In this document: one piece after another, positions 44,433 to 52,568 of the stretch
How the letters are laid out: every line of letters begins with the position of its first letter
How positions within the stretch are numbered: position 1 is the first letter of the stretch
Source: Gammaproteobacteria bacterium UBA7449
Lineage (GTDB): Bacteria; Pseudomonadota; Gammaproteobacteria; Pseudomonadales; Pseudohongiellaceae
Length of the DNA: 64,000 nucleotides
Assembly: GCA_002477465.1 (NCBI GenBank)
Contig: DLPV01000023.1
Span: 9,237-73,236 of the forward strand
Direction of reading: 5' to 3'
Position numbers and translations under genes: made by a program
The notes under the pieces: generated by a model
The model's input: the letters and a program-made list of their open reading frames with translations, nothing else
Told to the model about the DNA's origin: nothing
Database searches by the model: none

Positions 44433-45023
44433 ATGACAAAAAATAGGATTACTGGCACAGGCCTGCCCGGCAGATCACTGCTGGCCCTGGTTCTGTTGGC
44501 TGTTTTTCAGGTGTCTTTGGCACAAGATTATGTCTGGGCTCCGGACTTTCCTGTTGGCTCCGCACTGCCTGAGATAGCGGCTGAAGATCAGAATGGCGAA
44601 CTGCGTCGCTTCGATGATCTAAAAGGTGAGAACGGCATGCTTTTCATGCTCAGTCGTTCTTTTGACTGGTGACCATTCTGCAAAGCTCAGCTCGTGCAGC
44701 TGACAGATATTGCAGACCAGTTTGAAGCCATGGGCATTTCCGTGGTTGCCATGACATTCGATTCGGTTGAAATGCTGAAGAGTGTTGAAGAAGATCAGGG
44801 TATTGAATTTACGCTGCTTCACGACGAGGACATTACCCACGTTAATCGCCTGGGCATCCTTAATGACATAGATTTTGAGCCTGACCATAGATTTTATGGT
44901 GTGCCGCATCCTGGTATATTTCTAGCTGATCCTGATGGCACCATTCAGGCGAAATTTGCCGAAGAGGGCTACCGCACTCGACCCGATTTTTCCAATGTGT
45001 TGGAAGCAGCAGCAGGAATCTAA
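44433..45023 (+). CDS. Exported peroxiredoxin/thioredoxin-like selenoprotein (Sec at TGA 44670)
   Basis: Reading through TGA at 44670-44672 gives one 196-residue redoxin. It has an AAGGA ribosome-binding site, a signal peptide (residues 1-33, cleavage likely after V-S-L-A), and a redoxin domain. The motif is R-S-F-D-W-U-P-F-C-K-A-Q-L, where relatives have W-C-P-F/Y-C; Sec is residue 80 and Cys is 83. The frame continues 116 codons with normal fold features (V-V-A-M-T-F-D-S, G-V-P-H-P-G-I-F-L-A-D-P-D-G). A hairpin fitting a bacterial SECIS follows the TGA. Taken without Sec, the locus yields two meaningless pieces. Its likely role is thiol/peroxide redox chemistry in the periplasm. The selA/selB/selC/selD genes are not in the window, so a point mutation in a dying gene remains the alternative. 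Confidence 0.85.
44678..44715 (+). promoter_or_regulatory. Candidate bacterial SECIS element
   Basis: Lower stem CTGCAA (44678-44683) pairs with TTGCAG (44710-44715). Upper stem TCAGCT (44687-44692) pairs with AGCTGA (44698-44703). The apical loop is CGTGC, with G and T in second and third position. The loop starts 20 bases after the TGA, inside the spacing known for SelB-binding hairpins. No bulged U is obvious in the upper stem. Confidence 0.7.
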
Positions 45024-45040
45024 GCCCCAAACGGCAGTTT

Positions 45041-45073
45041 AAAAAGCGGGTAGTGAAGGCTGCCTGCTTTTTT
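45041..45073 (+). terminator. Rho-independent terminator after the selenoprotein gene
   Basis: AAAAAGC (45041-45047) pairs with GCTTTTT, and the inner bases GG/CC and AG/CT add to the stem around the loop TGAAGG. The hairpin ends in six T's, 18 bases after the selenoprotein stop codon, which also supports that stop as the true gene end. Confidence 0.85.
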
Positions 45074-45240
45074 CCCAATACGACGACAGATAAGGCTAAA
45101 GCCAATAGAGAGACATGCCCCGTTAACTGCTCCTCTGCATGCAGCGGCTCTGCTTGCATTTAACTATTTGCCAAATTGTCGTCTAATAGCACTACAATAA
45201 CTAATTAAACATTTAGTCCCTGCCTCGGTACCTGCATCTA

Positions 45241-47499
45241 GTGCTTCCTACTTTATTACTCTTTAATTCGCTCAGGCGAAATCGACGCCTTGCGGCCTGC
45301 GCACTGGCTATGGGTTTGTTTGGGTGCCTTTCCATCACACCGGCACTCGCCCAGTCGCGGTTTGAGATTCCTCGAATAACGGCAGCCCCTACTATCGATG
45401 GTGAGGTGCAGAGCAGTGAATGGCAGCAAGCCCTATCTATACAGATCAATATTGAGACTGAACCGGGTGAGAACACAGCCGCCCCGGTGGCAACCGAAGG
45501 GCTAGTCATGGAGGACGGTGAAACGCTATATGTTGCGTTTATCGCCCAGGACCCTGACCCAGACCAGATTCGCGCATTTTATCGCGACCGCGACCTGCTC
45601 TGGGACGATGACTGGGTTGCTGTGATACTGGACACCTTTAATGACGAGCGCCGAGCCTTCGAGTTTTATACCAACCCAGTTGGTGTCCAGGCAGATGATA
45701 TTTGGGACGACGTGAATCAGCGCGCAGACGAAGCCTGGAATGCAATCTGGGATAGCGCAGGCCAAATTACCGATTTTGGGTACACGGTAGAGATGGCTAT
45801 ACCACTCAAGCAATTGCGCTTCACGCCCCAGCAAGGCTCGCAAACCTGGGGCATCAACCTGCGGCGCTATTACCCACGCGATCGCGAGACACAGCTTTCA
45901 GACATCCCGATAGATCGAAACGTCTCGTGCTACCTGTGTCAGGTAGCAAAAGCCAGCGGCTTTGCTGAGCTGGAACCCAGCATGAACCTGATTCTCATTC
46001 CCACTCTAGTCGCCGCTGCCAACGAGACCCGCGATCCGGCTAACGGAGAATGGATTGGTGGAGACGTCGATCCCCAGGCCAGTTTCGATGTGCGCTGGGG
46101 AATTACGCAAGACACTTATCTAAACGCTACCATTAATCCAGATTTTTCCCAGGTAGAAGCGGACGTGGCTCAACTGGATATTAACCAGACTTTTAGCCTG
46201 TTCTTCCCTGAGCGACGCACATTCTTTCTCGACGGTGCTGATTACTTCGACACTTTCCGTAATCTGGTTTACACCCGCAATATCGCTAACCCGGACTACG
46301 GCGCCAAGATTACCGGCAAGAATGGACCCCACACATTCGGCATATTGGCCGCAAATGATGAGACCACCAGCTTTATCATCCCGCGCAGCCTGAGCTCACG
46401 CATTGCCAGCCTGGGTGAGCAGAAGAGCGACGTGGCTATCGCGCGCTACCGCTATGACATTTTCCAGAATTCGACTGTAGGCGCCCTGGTAACAAACCGG
46501 GAAGGTGATGGTTATAGCAACCGGGTAAGCAGCCTTGATGCAACCCTGCGCCCCACTGAGCAGGACACAATCTACATCCAGGCCATGCACTCCGAATCGG
46601 AGTATCCCCTGCAAATCCAGGAACGTTTCAACCAGGCAGCAGATCTCAGCGATTCCAGCACGGTCATCGAATACCAGCATAACGATAGAAATTGGGACTG
46701 GCGCTTCGGTCACTACGACTGGGGCGAAGACTTCAGGGCCGACCTCGGTTTTATCAATCGCGTGGACTACATCTACCAGGTTGCCACGGTCGGACATACC
46801 TGGTGGTGGGGTGGCGACAGCTTCTTCAATCGCATTCGTTTCGCCGCAGACTATGATCGCACTGAGGATCAATCAGGTTTGTTGCTGGAAGAAGAAACCG
46901 AGTTTTTCCTCAACATGAATGGACCGCTTCAGTCCTCGCTGTTTGGCTTGTTTGGCGGCAGCAAGACTTACTGGAATGGCCAATATTTTGATGAGCAGTT
47001 CAACAATCTAAACCTCAGTTTCGTGCCCCTGCCAAACCTGCAAATAGGCATCAATATGCGGGTCGAGGACGTGGTGGATTTTGCCAATACCCGGCTCGGG
47101 CACTCCCGACGCTTTCGCCCCGAAATCCGCTATCAGTTCGGGCGCCACCTGCAGCTGGACCTGGAGCACACAATCCAGAACTTTGACGTGGATGGAGGCC
47201 GCCTGTTTACGGCGAACCTGACCAACTTCCGAACGACGTATCAGTTTAATAACCGCAGTTTCCTGCGCGTCATCGTGCAGTTGGATGACCGCGAACGGAA
47301 TCAGGACCTCTACACATTCCCAGTGGATAGTGTTAATAAAGAGCTGACCACCCAACTCCTTTACAGCTATCGGGTCAATGCGGCCACGCGCTTCTTCGTG
47401 GGCTACTCAGATGCGGGCTTTCAGGACGACAGCCAGGACTCAATCTACCGGACCAACCGCAGCTTTTTCGCCAAGTTCAGCTACGCCTGGCAGCCCTAA
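45241..47499 (+). CDS. DUF5916 outer-membrane protein with CBM9-like N-domain
   Basis: This 752-residue protein starts at GTG 45241 with a signal peptide ending P-A-L-A-Q. Residues about 45-225 form a CBM9/DOMON-like beta-sandwich (A-P-T-I-D-G-E-V, W-D-D-D-W-V, V-E-M-A-I-P-L-K-Q-L). The remainder matches DUF5916: N-P-D-F-S-Q-V-E-A-D-V near 300, F-F-P-E-R-R-T-F-F near 322, then alternating hydrophobic strands ending in aromatic F-A-K-F-S-Y-A-W, as in outer-membrane barrels. Function is unproven; a role in binding or passing polymers at the outer membrane is possible. It stands alone. Confidence 0.85.
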   Translation: MLPTLLLFNSLRRNRRLAACALAMGLFGCLSITPALAQSRFEIPRITAAPTIDGEVQSSEWQQALSIQINIETEPGENTAAPVATEGLVMEDGETLYVAFIAQDPDPDQIRAFYRDRDLLWDDDWVAVILDTFNDERRAFEFYTNPVGVQADDIWDDVNQRADEAWNAIWDSAGQITDFGYTVEMAIPLKQLRFTPQQGSQTWGINLRRYYPRDRETQLSDIPIDRNVSCYLCQVAKASGFAELEPSMNLILIPTLVAAANETRDPANGEWIGGDVDPQASFDVRWGITQDTYLNATINPDFSQVEADVAQLDINQTFSLFFPERRTFFLDGADYFDTFRNLVYTRNIANPDYGAKITGKNGPHTFGILAANDETTSFIIPRSLSSRIASLGEQKSDVAIARYRYDIFQNSTVGALVTNREGDGYSNRVSSLDATLRPTEQDTIYIQAMHSESEYPLQIQERFNQAADLSDSSTVIEYQHNDRNWDWRFGHYDWGEDFRADLGFINRVDYIYQVATVGHTWWWGGDSFFNRIRFAADYDRTEDQSGLLLEEETEFFLNMNGPLQSSLFGLFGGSKTYWNGQYFDEQFNNLNLSFVPLPNLQIGINMRVEDVVDFANTRLGHSRRFRPEIRYQFGRHLQLDLEHTIQNFDVDGGRLFTANLTNFRTTYQFNNRSFLRVIVQLDDRERNQDLYTFPVDSVNKELTTQLLYSYRVNAATRFFVGYSDAGFQDDSQDSIYRTNRSFFAKFSYAWQP

Positions 47500-47587
47500 G
47501 CCAGCCCACTCATTTCGTGAAAGCAATTTGCAGTTTTTACTGAACTTTGTGCAAACCTCTTCGTCTGCCCACCGTCCGAGTTAATAA

Positions 47588-47876
47588 GAAGTTATTGCGG
47601 ACCTTGAGGCAAACACCATCATCCAATCGCTGAATAATCTGTCTAACGTGGACACTGAGCCGAGTCAGCTTGCCATGCGGCGCCGTCCGGGCGCTGGGTG
47701 ACACTGATCTGGGCTCGGCAGTAGATCCGGTTTATACCGCCTACCGCGATAACGACAATGAACTGGTACGTCGAAGCGTGGTTCGCGTCCTGAGACGGCT
47801 GGAAGAATTCCCTGGCGCCCAGGACGCCATGCTTGAAATCCTGGACGACCGCCTGAACCAGGCAGACACGCAGTGA
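47588..47876 (+). pseudogene. Frameshifted HEAT-repeat protein remnant
   Basis: One frame reads D-L-E-A-N-T-I-I-Q-S-L and E-P-S-Q-L-A-M-R before hitting a TGA at 47699. The neighbouring frame, starting around 47670, continues A-V-R-A-L-G-D-T-D-L-G and then V-R-R-S-V-V-R-V-L-R-R-L, a clear HEAT-like helix pair, to a stop at 47876. Joined, the pieces give a C-terminal stretch of a HEAT/armadillo protein with no start codon. Apart from this remnant, 47500-47999 holds nothing I can identify. The TGA is not at a redox site, so a frameshift rather than recoding is the explanation. Confidence 0.55.
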
Positions 47877-47999
47877 AGCCATGGAAGTCCCGCAAGACCT
47901 CGTGTTCTGACTAGCCCAACAGTCAAGCCCAAAGCTGTCATTGGCGTCGAGGGGCGGGTAAAATGCCCGTTCTTTTTGACCGACCAGAAGTAGGCAGCT

Positions 48000-49088
48000 T
48001 TGGGACAACGTACCCCCCTCTATCAGAAACATTTGGACGCAGGCGCAAAAATCGTCGATTTCGCGGGCTGGGATATGCCCATCAATTATGGATCTCAGAT
48101 CGAAGAACATAATCAGGTCCGCACCGCGGCCGGTGTCTTCGATGTCTCGCACATGACCGTGGTCGACGTAGCGGGTAATGACGCCTGTGACTATTTACGG
48201 CATTTGCTGGCCAATGATGTTGCCAAGCTCGACGAAGCGGGCCGAGCGCTCTACAGCGCGATGCTCAAACCTGACGGCGGCGTTATTGATGACCTGATCG
48301 TCTATCGCACGAGTTTCGGCTATCGCGTAGTCGTGAACTGTGCGACCCGGGATAAAGACCTGGCCTGGATGCAGGAACAGACCACGGGTTTTGAGGTGAC
48401 AGTGAATGAGCGGCCGGAGCTGGCGATACTTGCCGTCCATGGCCCCCTCTCGCTTGAAAAGGTCATTGGTCTGCTGGATGCGAACAAAGCTGAAACCGTG
48501 GGCACGCTGAAAAATTTCCGCGGCGCGGAGCTGGGAGACTGGTTCATTGCGCGCACCGGCTACACCGGCGAAAAAGGCCTGGAATTCATTTTGCCGGCTG
48601 CCGACGCGCCTGCCCTCTGGAATCAACTCCTGGCAGTAGACGTCAAGCCAGTTGGACTCGGCGCCAGGGATACCCTGCGGCTCGAGGCCGGCATGAATCT
48701 CTATGGTCAGGATATGGATGAAACCACCTCACCAATTGTGTCAAACATGGCCCAGACCATTGCCTGGGAACCAGACGACCGCGATTTCATTGGCCGAGAG
48801 GCCGTTACCGAACAGCTAAATCAGCAGGGACAGGGCGCGCTGCCAGCATTAACCGGTCTGGTTCTGGAGGAACGTGGCGTGCTGCGTGCCGGCCAGAAAG
48901 TGATCACTGACCAGGGCGAAGGCGTCATCACCAGCGGCAGCTTTTCGCCCACATTGAAGCATTCAATCGCATTAGCTAGAATCCCGATAAATAGCACTTC
49001 CTGCGAGGTTGAGCTGCGAGGCAAGCCTACTCCCGTGAGAATCGTGCAGCCCAATTTCGTGCGCTTCGGCAAGAAAGTATTCGAATAA
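48000..49088 (+). CDS. gcvT: Glycine cleavage system T protein (aminomethyltransferase)
   Basis: This 362-residue protein transfers the aminomethyl carbon from lipoylated GcvH to tetrahydrofolate, giving methylene-THF and ammonia. It begins at TTG 48000 with G-Q-R-T-P-L-Y-Q-K-H, the family start. Y-G-S-Q-I-E-E-H, F-D-V-S-H-M-T-V and G-L-G-A-R-D-T-L-R-L-E-A-G-M near 219 are diagnostic. First gene of gcvT-gcvH-gcvP. No glycine riboswitch could be recognised upstream. Confidence 0.96.
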   Translation: MGQRTPLYQKHLDAGAKIVDFAGWDMPINYGSQIEEHNQVRTAAGVFDVSHMTVVDVAGNDACDYLRHLLANDVAKLDEAGRALYSAMLKPDGGVIDDLIVYRTSFGYRVVVNCATRDKDLAWMQEQTTGFEVTVNERPELAILAVHGPLSLEKVIGLLDANKAETVGTLKNFRGAELGDWFIARTGYTGEKGLEFILPAADAPALWNQLLAVDVKPVGLGARDTLRLEAGMNLYGQDMDETTSPIVSNMAQTIAWEPDDRDFIGREAVTEQLNQQGQGALPALTGLVLEERGVLRAGQKVITDQGEGVITSGSFSPTLKHSIALARIPINSTSCEVELRGKPTPVRIVQPNFVRFGKKVFE

Positions 49089-49134
49089 TCCGGCACACTG
49101 TCACAGCAGGCGCCCCATTTCAGAGGACTCCCCA

Positions 49135-49524
49135 TTGAGCAAAATCATCGATGATCTAAAGTACGCTGCATCCCATGAGTGGGTCAGTGTTGATGACAAC
49201 GGCATTGCCACCGTCGGCATCAGCGATCACGCCCAGGAAGCACTCGGGGACATCGTATTTGTAGAATTACCGGAGCCCGGCACCACAGTGAACGCCAAAG
49301 ACGAGGTATCAGTGGTTGAATCTGTGAAGGCTGCTTCGGACGTATACAGTCCAGTATCAGGCGAAATCACCGAAATCAACGAAGCATTACTGGACGCGCC
49401 AGAAACCGTTAACGCCAGCCCCTACGACAACGGCTGGTTCTTCAAAATCGCCATCAGCGAAGAAGCCGATCTCGATGAGCTGATGGATGCCGAAGCCTAT
49501 TCGGATCATTGCGACGACGATTAG
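49135..49524 (+). CDS. gcvH: Glycine cleavage system H protein
   Basis: This 129-residue lipoyl carrier shuttles the aminomethyl group between GcvP and GcvT. H-E-W-V-S-V-D near residue 15, I-S-D-H-A-Q-E-A-L-G-D-I-V-F-V-E-L-P near 30, and the lipoylated lysine in V-V-E-S-V-K-A-A-S near 64 are standard. Translation starts at TTG 49135 and the length matches E. coli GcvH. It lies between gcvT and gcvP, with a strong hairpin before gcvP. Confidence 0.97.
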   Translation: MSKIIDDLKYAASHEWVSVDDNGIATVGISDHAQEALGDIVFVELPEPGTTVNAKDEVSVVESVKAASDVYSPVSGEITEINEALLDAPETVNASPYDNGWFFKIAISEEADLDELMDAEAYSDHCDDD

Positions 49525-49565
49525 CGAGCAAGCGCCGCAAAACCGTCCTAATGTAGAACTTTTGT

Positions 49566-49590
49566 GTGGATCAGGCGCAGTCTGATCCAC
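49566..49590 (+). repeat. Perfect 9-bp inverted repeat between gcvH and gcvP
   Basis: GTGGATCAG (49566-49574) pairs perfectly with CTGATCCAC (49582-49590) around a 7-base loop. No T-tract follows, so it is not a classic terminator. It may act as an mRNA-stabilising or partial-attenuation hairpin that sets GcvH above GcvP, which is needed in smaller amounts. That role is inferred. Confidence 0.7.
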
Positions 49591-49619
49591 CTTACCTATT
49601 GCTAGAGTGAAGCGAATAA

Positions 49620-52568
49620 ATGTCTACCAAACAAGACTCTCTTCTATCAAATTCCAAAGCCGTGCGAAGCCTCGAATCCCTGCAACACCGGGGTGAATTT
49701 ATCGAGCGCCACATAGGCCCGGATCAAGCTGGTATCCAGAGCATGCTTGATGAACTTGGGCTGGAATCACTGGACCGGCTAATTGAAAAGACTGTGCCTG
49801 CTGCCATCGCGCTAAATCGGGCCCTCGATCTGCCGGCAGCGATGAATGAAGAGACTGCGCTGGCAAAGTTAAAAGCAATGGCCGGTAGTAATCAGTCGTC
49901 ACGCTCATTTATCGGGCTTGGTTACTACGACACCTACACCCCCAATGTCATTCTTCGTAACGTGTTAGAAAACCCGGGCTGGTATACCGCCTACACGCCA
50001 TACCAGCCAGAGATTTCTCAGGGCCGCCTGGAAAGCCTGTTGAACTACCAGCAGATGGTGCTGGATCTTACTGCCATGGAGCTCGCCAATGCCTCTCTAC
50101 TTGACGAAGCTACCGCAGCAGCGGAAGGCATGGCGCTCGCCAAGCGTGTGAGCAAGAATCGAAACGCCAACAAGTTTTTTGTGGATGCCGGCTGCTTCCC
50201 ACAGACTATCGATGTGATTAAGACCCGGGCCGAGAACTTCGGCTTTGAACTGGTAATCGGTGGTTTTGATCAGGTCGACAAATCTGAACTGTTCGGCGCC
50301 ATATTCCAATACCCTTCAATGCTGGGCGACGTTACGGATCTCAGCGAGGCTGTCGAGCAACTGCATAGCCATAAGGCAATCGCAATCGTAGCGGCTGACT
50401 TGATGAGTCTCACCCTGCTCAAGCCGCCAGGCGAAATGGGCGCCGACGTCGTGCTCGGCAGCACGCAACGGTTCGGCGTACCCATGGGTTATGGTGGGCC
50501 GCACGCGGCCTATTTCGCAACCCGTGATGATTACAAGCGTGCAGTTCCTGGTCGCATCATTGGCGTTTCAAAAGACGCCCGCGATAAACAAGCCTACCGC
50601 ATGGCACTGCAGACCCGTGAACAACATATCCGGCGCGAGAAGGCTAACAGCAATATCTGTACCGCTCAGGTGCTACTTGCCAATATTGCTGCATTTTACG
50701 CCATGTACCACGGCCCAACCGGATTGCGCCGTATCGCCAGCCGCATTCACCGGCTTACTCAAATTCTTGCTATTGGCCTGCAGAGTAAAGGCATCAAACT
50801 TGATAACGAAACCTATTTCGACACGCTGACGCTTGCAGTTTCTGAAGACGAAGCCATGCAAATCGTAGAACGTGCAGGAGCAGCCAATATCAATCTACGG
50901 CTGGATCGAATCGCCAGTCATCAGACCATAGGTGTCAGCCTGGACGAATGTACAAGCGAAGCAGAAATCGCAGCGCTGTGGCAGGTTATTATCGGCAAAG
51001 AAAGTGCCTCACTTTCGGTAGCCTACATAGACAAACAGATAGAAACCGGTGCCGTGGGGTCAGTTGTCCCAACTAAGCTTGAGCGCAAAACTGCCTATAT
51101 GACCCACCCTGTATTCAACCGCTTTCATAGCGAAACGGACATGATGCGTTACCTCAAGCGGCTCGAAAATAAGGATATTTCACTTACCCATTCCATGATT
51201 GCGCTGGGTTCATGCACCATGAAACTGAATGCAGCTGCCGAAATGATTCCAGTGACGTGGCCAGATTTTTCCAAACCGCATCCCTTTACGCCAGTTGACC
51301 AGATGCAGGGCTACCAGAAAATGATCCAGGAGCTGGAGCATATGCTGGAAGAGATTACCGGTTTTGATGCCGTCAGTATGCAGCCCAACTCCGGCGCCCA
51401 GGGTGAATACGCTGGCCTGCTGGCGATTCGAAAATACCTCGACGGTAGCGGCGAGACGCAGCGCAATATTTGCCTGATTCCCACTTCGGCGCACGGTACT
51501 AACCCTGCAAGTGCCCAGATGATTGGCATGAAAGTCGTGCTGGTTGCCTGCGATGACGACGGCAACATTGATATTGCAGACCTCAGGTCCAAGGCCGAAG
51601 AGCACAGTGAAGCGCTGGCGGCACTGATGATCACATACCCCTCCACCCACGGCGTCTTCGAAGAAGCGGTGAAAGACATCTGTCAGGTGATTCATGATCT
51701 CGGTGGCCAGGTTTACATGGATGGTGCAAATTTAAACGCTCAGGTGGGTGTAGCCAAGCCAGCAGAGATTGGCGCCGACGTCTCTCACGTCAACCTGCAC
51801 AAGACATTCTGTATTCCTCACGGTGGCGGTGGCCCAGGCATGGGTCCAATAGGTGTGAAAGCACATCTTGCGCCCTACCTAGCGAATCACGCCTTGATTG
51901 AGTTGGAAGGTCCTAAACCGGGTAACAGCGCTGTTTCGGCTGCGCCTTGGGGTAGCAGTGGCATTTTACCTATTTCATGGATGTACATAACCATGATGGG
52001 TGCCGAAGGTTTGCTGGAAGCTACGCAAGTCGCAATTCTAAACGCGAACTATATAGCGGCCAAGCTGGCCCCTCATTATCCCGTGCTCTATACCGGTCGC
52101 GGCGGCATGGTTGCCCATGAATGTATTATTGATACGCGTCCACTGAAACAGGCCTCTGGCATCACCGAAGAAGATATCGCGAAGCGCCTCATGGACTATG
52201 GTTTCCATGCACCAACCATGTCATTCCCCGTTGCTGGGACCTTGATGATCGAGCCGACGGAAAGTGAGTCTAAAGAAGAGCTGGATAAGTTCATCGCGGC
52301 GATGATCAAGATTCGCGAAGAAATTGCGCAGGTGGAGTCGGGTCAGCTGGATGCAGAGAACAATCCGCTGAAACACGCTCCCCATACTATCGAGGATTTA
52401 CTAGATGATACTTGGGAGCGGCCTTACACCAAGGCTCAAGGTGCTTATCCGATGGGTGGGAACATTGACTCGAAGTATTGGCCAAGCGTCAATCGAATCG
52501 ATAACGTCTATGGTGACAGGAACCTATTCTGCGCCTGCCCGGCATTAGAAAGCTACGAAGAAGCTTAG
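49620..52568 (+). CDS. gcvP: Glycine dehydrogenase (decarboxylating), P protein
   Basis: This 982-residue PLP enzyme removes CO2 from glycine and loads the aminomethyl group on GcvH. The N-terminal half starts with F-I-E-R-H-I-G-P near residue 27 and Y-Y-D-T-Y-T-P-N near 100. The C-terminal half contains H-S-M-I-A-L-G-S-C-T-M-K-L-N near 523, H-G-T-N-P-A-S-A near 627, and the PLP lysine in V-N-L-H-K-T-F-C-I-P-H-G-G-G-G-P-G near 730. It is a single-chain enzyme, as in E. coli. Its stop overlaps the stop of the convergent membrane-protein gene by 4 bases. Confidence 0.97.
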   Translation: MSTKQDSLLSNSKAVRSLESLQHRGEFIERHIGPDQAGIQSMLDELGLESLDRLIEKTVPAAIALNRALDLPAAMNEETALAKLKAMAGSNQSSRSFIGLGYYDTYTPNVILRNVLENPGWYTAYTPYQPEISQGRLESLLNYQQMVLDLTAMELANASLLDEATAAAEGMALAKRVSKNRNANKFFVDAGCFPQTIDVIKTRAENFGFELVIGGFDQVDKSELFGAIFQYPSMLGDVTDLSEAVEQLHSHKAIAIVAADLMSLTLLKPPGEMGADVVLGSTQRFGVPMGYGGPHAAYFATRDDYKRAVPGRIIGVSKDARDKQAYRMALQTREQHIRREKANSNICTAQVLLANIAAFYAMYHGPTGLRRIASRIHRLTQILAIGLQSKGIKLDNETYFDTLTLAVSEDEAMQIVERAGAANINLRLDRIASHQTIGVSLDECTSEAEIAALWQVIIGKESASLSVAYIDKQIETGAVGSVVPTKLERKTAYMTHPVFNRFHSETDMMRYLKRLENKDISLTHSMIALGSCTMKLNAAAEMIPVTWPDFSKPHPFTPVDQMQGYQKMIQELEHMLEEITGFDAVSMQPNSGAQGEYAGLLAIRKYLDGSGETQRNICLIPTSAHGTNPASAQMIGMKVVLVACDDDGNIDIADLRSKAEEHSEALAALMITYPSTHGVFEEAVKDICQVIHDLGGQVYMDGANLNAQVGVAKPAEIGADVSHVNLHKTFCIPHGGGGPGMGPIGVKAHLAPYLANHALIELEGPKPGNSAVSAAPWGSSGILPISWMYITMMGAEGLLEATQVAILNANYIAAKLAPHYPVLYTGRGGMVAHECIIDTRPLKQASGITEEDIAKRLMDYGFHAPTMSFPVAGTLMIEPTESESKEELDKFIAAMIKIREEIAQVESGQLDAENNPLKHAPHTIEDLLDDTWERPYTKAQGAYPMGGNIDSKYWPSVNRIDNVYGDRNLFCACPALESYEEA

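Noticed and set aside
44373..44672. Two separate ORFs in place of the selenoprotein
   Set aside because: The first would end at the redox motif and the second would lack a start and half a fold. Together they form one redoxin with Sec at TGA.
47699..47701. Second possible TGA-recoding site in the HEAT remnant
   Set aside because: The downstream homology lies in a different frame and the TGA is not at a redox-active position. A frameshift explains it.
47877..47999. Glycine riboswitch before gcvT
   Set aside because: I could not find the paired aptamer core motifs in this short leader.
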